Source of the DNA: JAGMXM01 sp964458325 | GTDB lineage: Bacteria; Verrucomicrobiota; Verrucomicrobiia; Limisphaerales; UBA1319 | Direction of reading: 5' to 3' | DNA length: 64,000 nt | Assembly: GCA_964458325.1 (NCBI GenBank) | Contig: CAYWIM010000003.1 | Span: forward strand, 30,761 to 94,760 | Part shown: positions 8,819 through 18,504 of the stretch, piece by piece | How positions within the stretch are numbered: the first letter of the stretch is position 1 | How the letters are laid out: every line of letters begins with the position of its first letter | The notes under the pieces: generated by a model | What the model was told of the DNA's origin: nothing | Databases searched by the model: none | The model's input: only the letters and a program-made list of their open reading frames with translations | Translations under genes and position numbers: made by a program

Positions 8819-11242
8819 TCAGCCGGGAACCAGGACCAGCCGATGCCGGGTCGTTCCCGGCAAGAGCGGGGTTGGCTCGGCCCGCATCCACGCTTCATGC
8901 TCCGCCCGGTAAAAGGGCGACAGGAAATGACCGCTCTGGCCCCCCGGCAGGTTGAAGAGGCCATCTTCCTCGCGGCCGGGACTGACCACCAAGCGCTCCG
9001 TCACGCCGAAATGCCGTCCCTGAACGCGGGGCATGTCGTTATCGCCTGGAAGCTCGGCGGGAGGCATATCCAACCATTTGGATACGATCTTGGGCAACCC
9101 CTCGCTGAGTGGGTGGCGCATATGAAAGGTGTTCTCCTTGCCCCAGGTGGCATCCTGGATGGCGAGGCCATCGTTCTCGATCGACTTCAGGATGTCCCGG
9201 ACCGCCGTGGCCAGCAGTTCTTCAAACGTGCCGAAGCGCGGATTCAAGAGGTGATCCGGACGCTGCTCGACGATCGTCCATAGGGTCGTCTCGCAAAGCC
9301 ATGCCCAAGGTGTCCATCCGGCTCGGCGATCTCTGAATCGCTTCACGAGCGGTTCGAACACCATGTCGGAGACGCGGAGCCGGAACTGCCGGACCAATCG
9401 ATAGCCGACGGATTCGGGAGCCGCGCGCCCGCCCCAGGCATCGAGCTGCTTCTCGAGCTCGACCCGATTCGTGCCAAGCCCGTCCATCCGCTTCACCGTG
9501 TCGAGCATCAGCGCCTGCCACCGCTCCAGGAACAGCGCCCGGTCATCCTTGTAAATGGCAAACAAGTCCGTCTCCTTCGCCCGCTCGAGCGGGCGGAGGC
9601 CATCGCGAATCTGACGCGCCCGTGCTCCGTCGTCCGGAATCACCGGGTGCGCATTCATATATTCCGGGGTGCCCATGACGCGGTTGTTGGCAGTCCAAAG
9701 CCGGCCGGAAGGCGGGTTCAAGAGGCGCGGATACTCCTGGGGAGAAAGGAGCCCCTCCCAGCGGCGGCTGCCGTCGGCCCAGGATTCCGGCACCGATCCA
9801 TCGAACCCCACGCGGCGCGGGAGACGGCCGACGAGCGTGTAGCCGATATTGCCTTCGCGATCGCCCACAACAATGTTGTTCAACGGTGTGCCAATAGTGG
9901 GGGCGGCATCCAGCACGTCCTTGACGCTCCGGGCGCGTTCGAGGGCGATCAGACGCGGACCGACGCTTTCCGGATGGTGCGCCACCCAAGATACGGCGTA
10001 GCTTCCCCGCAAGCCGGGCGCAGACGCCAGCGGGCCCCAGATGGTGTTCATCACGCGCATCGCGATGTTCGTGTCCCCGCGCACCCGGATCTCCTCGGCG
10101 ACAATCTCGATCTCCTTCCAGCCTTCGGGCGTCCGGTAGAACTGCGGTCGATCCGGGTCGATCTCGAGTCGGACCAGGTCGGTCGTGTCCAGGTAGGCAT
10201 TGGTGAAGCCCCAGGCCACATGCCCGTTGCTGCCCACGGTCATCACCGGCGCGCCCGGCAAAGTCAGCCCCACCAGGTCCTGCTCCCCTACGATCTCGTC
10301 GCGGAAAATGAGCCGCACCCGATACCAGAAGATCGGCATGCGCAAATCCAGGTGCATGTCGTTGGCAACGATGGCGCTGCCGCTGGCCGAGACGCGCCCG
10401 CCGACCGCCCAGTTATTGCTGCCCGGCGCCGCATCATCCCGGTCGCCATCGCCGGCTGCCCGGGGCGATTCCCGCGCAATGCCATTGGTCCATGTTCGGA
10501 AATCGATCACGCTCGCCGGAGGAACCGGCGCGTGGGCAAATTCGGAATCGTCGATCGCCGCATCCCACGATGAGCCTCGAGGCAGAAAAAACGAACGCGC
10601 CTCGGCCGGCAGCAGATCCCTCATGACCGCCTCGATCCTGTCCGTGCTCCCTTCGCCGTCCTGCAATCCAAAGAACATCGCGCAGGCGACCAATCCGCAA
10701 TCCTCGGGCCGCCACGGCTGGGGTTTGATCCGCAGGAGCAGATATTCCGGCGGGACGGCCCCCAAAGCCTCGAGACCGGCGTTTGCGCCATCCGAGTAGG
10801 CTTCGAGCACGGCCAGCTCCTCCCTGGTGAGAACCCCGTGCGCCGGATCGAACGCCTTTCGAACTCGCTGCCGGAACTGGTGGCGGCGAGCCTGCCTGTC
10901 ATGATAGATGACGGCTCGCCCGAGCAGTTCGGCCAGCTCGCCGGCGCCCATCCGCCGCAAAATGTCCATCTGGAAAAAGCGCTCCTGGGCATGGACGAAT
11001 CCCAGCGCCCTCGCGGCGTCCACGCGGTTGGTGGCGCGGATGGTGGGAACGCCGAGATGGTCGCGCTCGACCAGGACGGGGCTGGCCAGCCCCGGGATCT
11101 TCCGTGTGCCGTCGAGCTGGGCCAAGCTGGCCCGCAGCTGGTAGCCAATCCAGACTCCAGCGCATAATACCAGAACCCCCACGAGCAAAACGGACACTCC
11201 TGCCCACTTCGCGATCCGCTTCAGCCGGCCACGGGAAGGCAT
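8819..11242 (-). CDS. Penicillin acylase family N-terminal-nucleophile hydrolase
   Basis: 807 residues from the ATG at 11242; the TTG eight codons upstream is a weaker choice. A membrane span (about 10-33, WAGVSVLLVGVLVLCAGVWIGY) anchors it, with the body outside. The penicillin amidase fold is shown by VLVERDHLGVPTIRATN, ALGFVHAQERFFQMDILRR and GELAELLGR in the A-chain part, a spacer, then PGSNNWAVGG, in which Ser275 would become the N-terminal nucleophile after autocleavage. GFTNAYLDTTDL, NNIVVGDREGNIGY and the C-terminal LPGGQSGHFLSPFY are also family hallmarks. Such enzymes cleave amides such as beta-lactams or acyl-homoserine lactones; the substrate cannot be told here. It stands alone, 40 bp from the peroxiredoxin gene. 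Confidence 0.92.
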   Translation of the reverse strand: MPSRGRLKRIAKWAGVSVLLVGVLVLCAGVWIGYQLRASLAQLDGTRKIPGLASPVLVERDHLGVPTIRATNRVDAARALGFVHAQERFFQMDILRRMGAGELAELLGRAVIYHDRQARRHQFRQRVRKAFDPAHGVLTREELAVLEAYSDGANAGLEALGAVPPEYLLLRIKPQPWRPEDCGLVACAMFFGLQDGEGSTDRIEAVMRDLLPAEARSFFLPRGSSWDAAIDDSEFAHAPVPPASVIDFRTWTNGIARESPRAAGDGDRDDAAPGSNNWAVGGRVSASGSAIVANDMHLDLRMPIFWYRVRLIFRDEIVGEQDLVGLTLPGAPVMTVGSNGHVAWGFTNAYLDTTDLVRLEIDPDRPQFYRTPEGWKEIEIVAEEIRVRGDTNIAMRVMNTIWGPLASAPGLRGSYAVSWVAHHPESVGPRLIALERARSVKDVLDAAPTIGTPLNNIVVGDREGNIGYTLVGRLPRRVGFDGSVPESWADGSRRWEGLLSPQEYPRLLNPPSGRLWTANNRVMGTPEYMNAHPVIPDDGARARQIRDGLRPLERAKETDLFAIYKDDRALFLERWQALMLDTVKRMDGLGTNRVELEKQLDAWGGRAAPESVGYRLVRQFRLRVSDMVFEPLVKRFRDRRAGWTPWAWLCETTLWTIVEQRPDHLLNPRFGTFEELLATAVRDILKSIENDGLAIQDATWGKENTFHMRHPLSEGLPKIVSKWLDMPPAELPGDNDMPRVQGRHFGVTERLVVSPGREEDGLFNLPGGQSGHFLSPFYRAEHEAWMRAEPTPLLPGTTRHRLVLVPG

Positions 11243-11282
11243 GAGGGGAGAGGCGCTCGTTTCCAAGCCTTCTCGAAAAACC

Positions 11283-11762
11283 TCAGCCCAGCCGAGCCAG
11301 GGTTTCCTTCACTTTCGCAAAATCCGGGAGATCCTTCGGCGTCGGCGTCTGCTCGCTGTATTGCACGACACCCTTGCGGTCGATGACAAACGCCGCGCGG
11401 GCCGCCGTGTCGCCAATCCCAGCCAGCATCGGAAACAAAACGCCATACTTGCGGGTGACTTCCTTGTTCAGGTCGCTCACGAGCGTGATGCCGATCTTCT
11501 CCTTTTGCGCCCATGCCTCCTGCGCGAACGGCGTGTCGACGCTGATCCCGATCACATCGGCATTGAGCCCCGAATAGGCCTTCAATCCAGCCGTGATGTC
11601 GCACAGCTCCTGGGTGCAGACGCCTGTGAACGCGGCCGGGAAAAAGAGCAGGACAGTGTTCTTCTTCCCGAAATTGTCGCTCAGCTTGACGTCGACAAGC
11701 CCGCTGGCCTGTTTCGATTTCAGCGTAAAATCCGGTGCTTTGGCCCCAACTGGTATTGGCAT
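11283..11762 (-). CDS. Peroxiredoxin (AhpC/TSA-redoxin family)
   Basis: 159 residues, a single thioredoxin-fold domain. The peroxidatic site is in FFPAAFTGVCTQELC: Cys49 is the peroxidatic cysteine in the P..F..VC motif and Cys54 is a possible partner. APDFTL, DVIGISVDTPFAQEAWAQ, LVSDLNKEVTRKYGV and AAFVIDRKGVV are standard family blocks. There is no signal peptide, so it is cytoplasmic. It reduces hydrogen peroxide or organic hydroperoxides using thioredoxin-like donors. The sequence is closest in style to the redoxin/AhpE-like subgroup. It follows the FG-GAP gene by 135 bp on the same strand and may have its own promoter. Confidence 0.93.
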   Translation of the reverse strand: MPIPVGAKAPDFTLKSKQASGLVDVKLSDNFGKKNTVLLFFPAAFTGVCTQELCDITAGLKAYSGLNADVIGISVDTPFAQEAWAQKEKIGITLVSDLNKEVTRKYGVLFPMLAGIGDTAARAAFVIDRKGVVQYSEQTPTPKDLPDFAKVKETLARLG

Positions 11763-11897
11763 AATGATTCTCGATTCAGGTTCTGTGCAAAAATTACTTC
11801 CGATTTTTGCACAGATCCTTAGGTTGTTTCCGAACCGACGCGCCTATTCTCGGCCACTTGATCCCGCCTGTCAAACGACGCGAAATGCTTCGGATCA

Positions 11898-13166
11898 TCA
11901 ATTCCTTTTCCCGATCGATCCCTGGAGGCTAATCGTCCACAGGCCGACATGGGTTTTCATGCCCGGGATTTTCCAGGTCTGCGTCTCGTCCGCCGCAAAG
12001 AGAACCACAGGCCCGCCTTCCCGCCGCGGAAGCATGCCCATCTCGTGAACGCCCTCGCCTTCCCACAACACTCGCTTCTCGAACCGCCCCCCGCCTCGGT
12101 TGAAATAGGCGTAAATGCGGGGATTGTCGTGCAAAGGGAACTTCCATCCGCCGGCGGTCATTTCGCCCACAACAATATCCGGCCTCCCATCGCCGTCCAG
12201 GTCGGCCGCCACAACGCTGTGCGGGCAGTAAAGCCCCCGATCGATCTCGGCGCACTTCCATGCGCCGTCCGGATGGCTCGGATCCGGAGTGAACACGGCC
12301 AATCGGGAGTTGGGAATTTCCGCCTCCGCAGCCACGATCTCGAGGCGGCCGTCTCCGTCGATGTCCGCCATCGCCAGTTGGTTCATCCCGCCAAACTCGC
12401 CTTCCCATTGGCCGTAGCGATGCACGGCCCATGGCTCTTTGAGCGGATCCGCGGGGCACTCGACCCAATAGGTTCCGCAGACAAGGTCGGGACGGCCATG
12501 CCCGGCAATGTCGCCGATCTTGAGGCCCGACTGGTTAGCCTTCGGGAGAGTGGCGATCGGGTGGCGGATCCATGGCGCCTTCGGATCGGCCGGAATCTCA
12601 TACCACTCGATGCTTCGCCGATCCGCCAGGACCACAACACCTCGAGCCGGCTGGGAACCGACAAAAGAGATGGGCAGGATGTTGTGCGGCGAGCTGGCGC
12701 CAAGCCCCGTGTCCGCCGCCAGATGCTCGGTCCAAACCCCCGATGATGCCTCGCGAAACCAGTACAACTTGGGCTTGTTGGACCAGCGGCCGGCGCCGCG
12801 CGCGATCACCACCTCATCCACCCCGTCGCCATCCACATCCAGCGCGCACCCTCCGTTCGAGTAGGCGAAGCCTTCTACCACCGGGAACACCTCGCGATGC
12901 GTCGCGCCCATCTGCGCCCATTCCAGGATCCGATCCCCCCAGCCCACCAAGGCCATCTCACCGCCCTGGCCCCGCCGGCAGATCGCCTGGGCTATATGCT
13001 CCCCGCCCAAGTCAGTCAGCAGCTTGTGCTCCACCCGGACCGGAAGCTCTGGCTTCGGTTCATCGGCTCCCATGCACGCCGAAGCCCCAACGAGCAGTGC
13101 CCCGCCCAGGCCAAGATAAAAAGAGTGCCTACACATTGTCCATGTCTCCAATCGGTTTCTGTTCAT
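11898..13166 (-). CDS. Secreted FG-GAP/VCBS-repeat protein
   Basis: 422 residues from the ATG at 13166, preceded by GGGAGG- and GGGAG-like sites; upstream codons belong to no signal. A signal peptide covers about 10-35 (FYLGLGGALLVGASACMGA) and the Cys could act as a poor lipobox. Calcium-binding FG-GAP motifs recur: DVDGDGVDEVVI, DIDGDGRLEIV and DLDGDGRPDIVVGE, so a beta-propeller is expected. Such proteins in PVC bacteria are usually exported and bind ligands or polysaccharide; no catalytic residue can be named. It begins 22 bp after the preceding propeller-hydrolase gene and is probably its operon partner. Confidence 0.78.
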   Translation of the reverse strand: MNRNRLETWTMCRHSFYLGLGGALLVGASACMGADEPKPELPVRVEHKLLTDLGGEHIAQAICRRGQGGEMALVGWGDRILEWAQMGATHREVFPVVEGFAYSNGGCALDVDGDGVDEVVIARGAGRWSNKPKLYWFREASSGVWTEHLAADTGLGASSPHNILPISFVGSQPARGVVVLADRRSIEWYEIPADPKAPWIRHPIATLPKANQSGLKIGDIAGHGRPDLVCGTYWVECPADPLKEPWAVHRYGQWEGEFGGMNQLAMADIDGDGRLEIVAAEAEIPNSRLAVFTPDPSHPDGAWKCAEIDRGLYCPHSVVAADLDGDGRPDIVVGEMTAGGWKFPLHDNPRIYAYFNRGGGRFEKRVLWEGEGVHEMGMLPRREGGPVVLFAADETQTWKIPGMKTHVGLWTISLQGSIGKRN

Positions 13167-13188
13167 ATCTCCCAACCTCCCTGGAAAT

Positions 13189-14766
13189 TCAATCCTGAAA
13201 CTGAAATGCATACAGGTCCGCATTCTTCAGCGCGAACCGCAGCCGGACCGGACGCCCCGTCCACGCGCTCACATCCGCATCCCCCTTCCAGCGGACCACC
13301 CGGCTCACCTCGTTGCAGGTGTGGATCAGGTCGCAGTCCTGCAAGGAAAAACCGGGGATCTCCTTGCCCTCCGGATCCGTCAGGGCAACGCGGATGGTCC
13401 CCTCGGCCGATGTGTCCGCGTTGAGCGCAAGCTTGCGCCCGGCGAACTGGATCGGCTGCGTCAGAAACCCGCCGCTGTGCCACGATGCATGGACGGAGAT
13501 GAAACCGTCTCGACGCAAAACCACCCGGCTGATCACGGCGATGTTCTGGTCGGCGCCCAGCCCGGCATCCTTGAGGATCCGCTTGTTGTTGGGGTTCCGA
13601 TCCCACCCGTGGAGCCAGTCGCTGGCGCGATAATACATGTACATCTCTGTGCCGCCGAGGTCGGGCACAAGCCCATGGATCATCCGGACCGAAGCCCAAT
13701 CGAGCTCGCCTTTCATCCCGAGCCGCAGGAAGGGCCGCCGGTCGTAGCGCTCCCAGCTCACTCCATCCCGGCTGGCGGCGAACTGCGTGTGCAGCGGCCC
13801 GGCATTGATCGGCGTCTGCCGGGGGAATTCAGGCATCGCGCCGCCCAGATAATGGAAATAGGCCTGCGGAAACATGTAGTAGGCATCCTGCGCCCATGGA
13901 TACTTGATGGCCGAGCTCGAGTAGTAGTCGACCCACCGGTCCCCCGGTTCCGGGCCGATCATCACCGGCATCTCCTGGACCAGCGGGAAATCGCCCAGGA
14001 TTGCCGATTCGCCCCGGGCGACCCCGCGCCCCTGCACGCCTTCAGCATACAGGTTTCGGCGGCAATAGAGGACGTATCTCGAGATCCGGTCGTCCCAGAA
14101 CATGATGTTCTGCGAGTCGAGGTGGTGCCGTTTGTCATCGGTCCGATAGGTGCAAATGCTCTTGCGCGTGATCCGCCAGTGAATCCCGTCCGTTGAGGAG
14201 AGGATGTGAAGGCCCTCGGCTCCAATGCCGCCGAACCGGCAGAGCATCCGGAACCGCTCCGCCGGCAGCGCGTTAGGATCCAGGAACACCATGCCGCCAT
14301 CCTGGCCGACGGTCAGCCCCATCGCGCCATGGCCGATGACGATGTTGTTCTCGCGCGAGCCGCCGTATTCGATCAGCCCGATCCGAGGCTTTTGCCATGT
14401 GATCCCGTCCTTCGAAGTCGCGTAGCAGATCGCCCCGTTGGTGTGCCCTTCGTCCCACTGCGGGTCATCCATGGCGTGGTACCACATGTGATATGCGGCT
14501 CCATCATGGAGGACATTGCTGTACGGGCCGATCCCGCCCCGCTCCCACGGATGCTCGGGCTGGATCGTCCGATCCCCCGTCTTGCGCGGCGCGTGCACCT
14601 CGAGGGCCACACCCTGCGCTTCGGTCATGAACCTCTCGTCCATGAACACCTGGCGTCGGCTGCCAATGTCAATCGGCTCGGCAGCGGCCGCGCCTGCCGG
14701 TGAAACCCCTGCCATCACGCAGACCGCAAATGCCGCCGCCCGTGCTGTCAGGATCGGGATCTTCAT
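13189..14766 (-). CDS. Secreted five-bladed propeller protein, GH32/GH43-like uncharacterised PVC family
   Basis: 525 residues from the ATG at 14766 (a second ATG at 14778 adds four codons). The signal peptide runs to about residue 28 (GVSPAGAAAA). The opening IDIGSRRQVFMDERFM, followed by HPWERGGIGPYSNVLHDGAAYHMWY and ICYATSKDGITWQKP, is typical of a large PVC family of exported beta-propeller proteins related to GH32/GH43 enzymes. Further blades carry STDGIHW and AASRDGVSWERYDRRPF. The blades have Asp-box-like turns, but I cannot assign catalytic acids with confidence. It is transcribed away from the apionate operon, 105 bp from oiaX, and shares that promoter region, which fits a role in releasing the sugar used there. 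The link is inference. Confidence 0.68.
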   Translation of the reverse strand: MKIPILTARAAAFAVCVMAGVSPAGAAAAEPIDIGSRRQVFMDERFMTEAQGVALEVHAPRKTGDRTIQPEHPWERGGIGPYSNVLHDGAAYHMWYHAMDDPQWDEGHTNGAICYATSKDGITWQKPRIGLIEYGGSRENNIVIGHGAMGLTVGQDGGMVFLDPNALPAERFRMLCRFGGIGAEGLHILSSTDGIHWRITRKSICTYRTDDKRHHLDSQNIMFWDDRISRYVLYCRRNLYAEGVQGRGVARGESAILGDFPLVQEMPVMIGPEPGDRWVDYYSSSAIKYPWAQDAYYMFPQAYFHYLGGAMPEFPRQTPINAGPLHTQFAASRDGVSWERYDRRPFLRLGMKGELDWASVRMIHGLVPDLGGTEMYMYYRASDWLHGWDRNPNNKRILKDAGLGADQNIAVISRVVLRRDGFISVHASWHSGGFLTQPIQFAGRKLALNADTSAEGTIRVALTDPEGKEIPGFSLQDCDLIHTCNEVSRVVRWKGDADVSAWTGRPVRLRFALKNADLYAFQFQD

Positions 14767-14871
14767 GGATCGAAACATAGGCGGCGAGTCGGGGCCGTGG
14801 CAATCGGAATCGATGCGCTCGATTGCGCGTGCTTGCCATCGGGGAGGATGATCCGGTATGAACGATGGATC

Positions 14872-16143
14872 ATGCCCGATGATGCCATCATCGCCAAATA
14901 CCGGATCGAGACCTGCCTGGGGATCGAGCAGGTCGCGGAGGCCATCGCCGGCGAGCAATCCTCCGGCACGTTCCTGTCCATCCCAGGCGAAACCGAGGAG
15001 CTCAAGCGGCGGGCTCGAGCCCGGGTGACGAGGATCGAGCCGCTAGACGCGGCGGACCGCCCTGCCCTGCCCGGTGGCCGTGAGCCCGGGAAGACCGCCG
15101 GCTCGGCGAGGTTCCAGCGGGCCGAGATCACGCTCGAGTTTCCATTCGACAACGTGGGGACGAACCTGCCGACGCTGCTGGCGACGGTCTGTGGAAACCT
15201 GTATGAGCTGAGCGATCATTCCGGCTGCAAGCTGCTCGATCTCGAGCTGCCGGCCGCGTTCGGCGAGAAGTACCCCGGCCCCCAGTTTGGCATCTCGGGG
15301 ACGCGGCGGCTGGCCGGTGTCGCAGATCGCCCGATCCTCGGCACGATTGTCAAACCCAGTGTCGGCTTGTCTCCGGGACAGACGGCGGACCTGGTCCGCA
15401 CGCTGGGCCTGGCCGGCATCGATTTCATCAAAGACGACGAACTGATGGCCGACCCGCCGCACTCGCCCCTGGATCAGCGCGTGGGCGCCGTGATGCCCGT
15501 CATCCAAGAGCTGGCCGACCGGTCGGGCAAGAAGGTGATGTACGCCGTGAACATCACCGACGACCTGGAGGCGATGCTCCGCCATCACGACACGGTTCTG
15601 GCGGCGGGCGGCACGTGCGTCATGGTCAGCCTGCACAGCGTGGGTCTGCCGGCGCTGGTCGAGTTGCGCAAGCGCAGCGCGCTGCCGATCCATGGGCATC
15701 GCAACGGCTGGGGCATGTACACCCGGCACCCGCTGCTGGGGGTCGAGTACCCCGCCTGGCAGAAGCTCTGGCGACTCGCCGGCGCAGATCACCTGCATGT
15801 CAACGGCCTCCAGAACAAGTTCTGGGAGCCGGATGACTCGGTCGTCCGGAGCATCCGGGCGTGTCTGACGCCGATGTTCCGGCCGGATGACACGGCGATG
15901 CCGGTGGTCAGCTCCGGCCAGTGGGGAGGCCAGGCGCCGGAGACCTACCGGCTCGCTGGCACGACCGACCTCATGTACGTGGCCGGCGGCGGCATCATGG
16001 CGCACCCGATGGGCCCCGCAGCAGGCCTCCGCGCCCTCCAGCAAGCCTGGGAGGCAGCGGTCCAGGGCATCGACCTCCACGCGCATGCGCAAAAACACCC
16101 CGAGCTTCGAGCCACCATCGCCCGGTTCGCCAAACCGCGATAA
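14872..16143 (+). CDS. oiaX: RuBisCO-like protein, probable 3-oxoisoapionate-4-phosphate transcarboxylase/hydrolase
   Basis: 423 residues from the ATG at 14872 (MPDDAIIAKYRIET); an in-frame ATG at 14848 would add eight. The RuBisCO large-chain fold is clear: GTIVKPSVGLSP around Lys161, GIDFIKDDE with the carbamylated-Lys position at 187 and metal ligands 189/190, HGHRNGWG, HLHVNGLQNKF and VAGGGIMAHPMGP. The second Lys of KPK in true RuBisCO is Ser163 here, so this is a RuBisCO-like protein, not a CO2-fixing enzyme. The neighbours (OiaK-like kinase, ApnO, ApnL) match the published D-apionate pathway, in which OiaX splits 3-oxoisoapionate 4-phosphate into 3-phosphoglycerate and glycolate. The assignment rests on that context plus the active-site pattern. 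Confidence 0.85.
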   Translation: MPDDAIIAKYRIETCLGIEQVAEAIAGEQSSGTFLSIPGETEELKRRARARVTRIEPLDAADRPALPGGREPGKTAGSARFQRAEITLEFPFDNVGTNLPTLLATVCGNLYELSDHSGCKLLDLELPAAFGEKYPGPQFGISGTRRLAGVADRPILGTIVKPSVGLSPGQTADLVRTLGLAGIDFIKDDELMADPPHSPLDQRVGAVMPVIQELADRSGKKVMYAVNITDDLEAMLRHHDTVLAAGGTCVMVSLHSVGLPALVELRKRSALPIHGHRNGWGMYTRHPLLGVEYPAWQKLWRLAGADHLHVNGLQNKFWEPDDSVVRSIRACLTPMFRPDDTAMPVVSSGQWGGQAPETYRLAGTTDLMYVAGGGIMAHPMGPAAGLRALQQAWEAAVQGIDLHAHAQKHPELRATIARFAKPR

Positions 16144-16150
16144 GCCCCTT

Positions 16151-17599
16151 ATGCACTCACCCTTGAAACGCGGCAGACCGCGCCCCTCGAAAAACCGATT
16201 GCTTCTGGCGTTCTATGGGGACGATTTCACCGGCTCGACCGATGCGATGGAATCGCTGGCCCGGGCCGGCCTGCCGACCGTCCTCTTCCTCCAACCGCCG
16301 GCCTTGGCGCGCCTGCGCCGCTATCCCGGCCTGCGCGCATTCGGAGTGGCGGGCACGAGCCGGACCCTGTCGCCGCCGGAGATGGCGCGGGAACTGCCCG
16401 CCATCTTCGGCGCGCTCCGGGCCTCCCGGGCGCCGCTGGTCCACTACAAAGTCTGCTCGACATTCGATTCTTCGCCTTCTGTCGGCAGCATTGGCAAGGC
16501 CATCGATCTGGCTCAGCGCGTCTTTGGCTCGCCGGCGGTGCCGCTCCTGGTTGGCGCGCCGATGCTGGGCCGCTACTGCGTGTTCGGCAATCTGTTCGCG
16601 CGCTCGGGATTGGATTCGGAGCCTTACCGTCTGGACCGCCATCCCACCATGCGGCGCCATCCCGCCACCCCGATGACCGAGGCCGACCTGCGGCTGCATC
16701 TGGCTCGACAGACCCGCAAGACCATCGGCTTGCTCGATATCGTGCAGCTCGATTCGCTCAATCCCGAGGCCCGATGGGACGCGCTCCGCTCGCAGGGCGC
16801 CGAGGTCATCCTTCTGGACGTGTGCAGTGATGGGCACCTGCCCAAGCTCGGCCAGCTGCTCTGGCGCCAGGCACGCCCGGCCCAACCCTTGTTCGTCGTC
16901 GGATCCTCCTGCGTCGAGTATGCCCTGGCGTCGTGGTGGCGGCAGACTGGTGTTCTGCGATCGAAACCGCCCCTGCTCCACCTCGATCCAGCGCCGGCCC
17001 TGGCCGTGGTGTCCGGCAGCTGCTCCCCCGTCACCGAACGCCAGAACCGCCTGGCCGTGTCGTCTGGATTTGCCGAGATCGCCCTCGATACGGTCCGCCT
17101 GGTTCATCCGAAAACCCGCCTCGCGGAACTGACCCGGGCGATCGAGGCGAGCCGCCCCTTGTTCGGCGCGGGGCGCAGCGTCATTTTCCACACCGCACGC
17201 GGGCCGGACGATCCCCGGATCGCCCGCACGGCGCGCGCCTTGCGCGCGCGCGGCGGCCTTGGCTCGGCGGCCGTCCTCGGCTCCGCCCTGGGCGAACTGC
17301 TCGAAGCGGTGCTCGAGCTGACGGGCTTGCGCCGCGGCGTGGTCACCGGCGGCGATATCTCCAGCTTCGCCGCCCGCGCCTTGGGTGTCGAAGCGCTCGA
17401 GTTCGCGGCGCCGATCGCGCCGGGAGCGCCCCTCTGCCGCGTCCATGCGCCGAACCGAGCCGCTGATCGCTGGGAGATTGTGTTCAAAGGCGGCCAGAAT
17501 GGGCGCGACGATTTTCTGCTGACAGTCCTTCAGGGCATTCCTATACAGAGCAACAGGCAACTGAACGCGTCTTCCAGACGACCATCCATGAGGAGATAA
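16151..17599 (+). CDS. oiaK: Four-carbon acid sugar kinase family (DUF1537), probable 3-oxoisoapionate kinase
   Basis: 482 residues from the ATG 7 bp after oiaX. The N-terminal sugar-binding domain opens with FYGDDFTGSTDAME, the family signature with Asp24 and Asp25; further on come HYKVCSTFDSSPSVGSIG and VGAPMLGRY. The C-terminal nucleotide-binding domain has VSGSCSPVTERQ and GVVTGGDISSFAARALG, then the terminal FKGGQNGRDDFL. These are the domains of the DUF1537 kinases that phosphorylate four-carbon acids or 3-oxoisoapionate. Placement directly between an RLP and ApnO makes 3-oxoisoapionate 4-kinase the best call. The last 20 residues are basic, disordered and outside the usual family end. 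It is cytoplasmic. Confidence 0.85.
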   Translation: MHSPLKRGRPRPSKNRLLLAFYGDDFTGSTDAMESLARAGLPTVLFLQPPALARLRRYPGLRAFGVAGTSRTLSPPEMARELPAIFGALRASRAPLVHYKVCSTFDSSPSVGSIGKAIDLAQRVFGSPAVPLLVGAPMLGRYCVFGNLFARSGLDSEPYRLDRHPTMRRHPATPMTEADLRLHLARQTRKTIGLLDIVQLDSLNPEARWDALRSQGAEVILLDVCSDGHLPKLGQLLWRQARPAQPLFVVGSSCVEYALASWWRQTGVLRSKPPLLHLDPAPALAVVSGSCSPVTERQNRLAVSSGFAEIALDTVRLVHPKTRLAELTRAIEASRPLFGAGRSVIFHTARGPDDPRIARTARALRARGGLGSAAVLGSALGELLEAVLELTGLRRGVVTGGDISSFAARALGVEALEFAAPIAPGAPLCRVHAPNRAADRWEIVFKGGQNGRDDFLLTVLQGIPIQSNRQLNASSRRPSMRR

Positions 17600-17603
17600 C
17601 ACC

Positions 17604-18452
17604 ATGTCCACAATCGCCATTCTGGGCGCTGGCGGCAAAATGGGCTGCCGGCTGACCGACAACCTCCGCAAGCACAGCCACCAACTTCTCCTGGTCGAGG
17701 TGAGCGACCCGGGCCGCGCCCAGATCGCGCGGCGCGGCCTGACCACGACCCCACAAGCGGACGCGGCCCGCGCAGCCGAGGTGATCGTCCTGGCGGTGCC
17801 CGATCGGCTGCTGGGGGGCATCTCCCACGAGGTCGTTCCTCAGGTCCGGCCGGGCACGCTGATCATCACCCTCGATCCGGCCGTCGCTTATGCGGGCGGT
17901 CTGGCCCCGCGGGAGGATATCTCCTATTTCGTCACCCACCCCTGCCACCCAAGCCTCTTCGACCATTTCGAAACCGCCGCCGAACGCGACGATTTCTTCG
18001 GGGGAACCGCGGCGCGCCAAGCCATCGTATGCGCCCTGATGCAGGGTCCGGAGGAGCACTACGCGGTCGGCGAGGCGCTCGCCAAGCAGTTCTTCGGCCC
18101 CATCAGCCGCGCCCATCGAATCACCGTCGAGCAGATGGCCATCCTCGAGCCCGCCATGGCCGAGACCGTCGGCATCTGCCTGAACATGGCGCTGCGCGAG
18201 GCGCTCGAGGAGGCGGTCCGCCGCGGCGTGCCGCGCGCTGCCGCCGAGGATTTCATGTTCGGCCATGTCAAGGTCGAGCTGGGGATCGCGTTTGGCCGCG
18301 CCGCCTTCCCGTTCAGCGACGGCGCCAAACTGATCGCCGAGTTCGGCCGCAGGCATCTGCTCAAGCCCGACTGGAAAAAGGTCTTCGAGCCATCCAGCGT
18401 GAAGGAGCAGGTCCGCGCCATCCTCGCCGGCCAGCTCCCGCCCGCCGGCTGA
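17604..18452 (+). CDS. apnO: D-apionate oxidoisomerase (NAD-dependent)
   Basis: 282 residues; ATG at 17604 with AGGAG at 17591-17595, the clearest ribosome site of the operon, four bases after oiaK. The N-terminal Rossmann motif is ILGAGGKMG (7-13), followed by ADVIVLAVPD-like EVIVLAVPDRLLGG, and a helical C-terminal domain resembling 6-phosphogluconate dehydrogenases (VEQMAILEPAMAETVG, EDFMFGHVKVELGIAFG). FVTHPCHPSLF matches the ApnO subfamily rather than general phosphogluconate dehydrogenases. ApnO oxidises and isomerises D-apionate to 3-oxoisoapionate. The position between kinase and lactonase supports the assignment. Confidence 0.85.
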   Translation: MSTIAILGAGGKMGCRLTDNLRKHSHQLLLVEVSDPGRAQIARRGLTTTPQADAARAAEVIVLAVPDRLLGGISHEVVPQVRPGTLIITLDPAVAYAGGLAPREDISYFVTHPCHPSLFDHFETAAERDDFFGGTAARQAIVCALMQGPEEHYAVGEALAKQFFGPISRAHRITVEQMAILEPAMAETVGICLNMALREALEEAVRRGVPRAAAEDFMFGHVKVELGIAFGRAAFPFSDGAKLIAEFGRRHLLKPDWKKVFEPSSVKEQVRAILAGQLPPAG

Positions 18453-18504
18453 CAACCGCCTTGCGCCGCCCCAAACGCGCATATCGCCGCACTGGGCGCC
18501 ATCC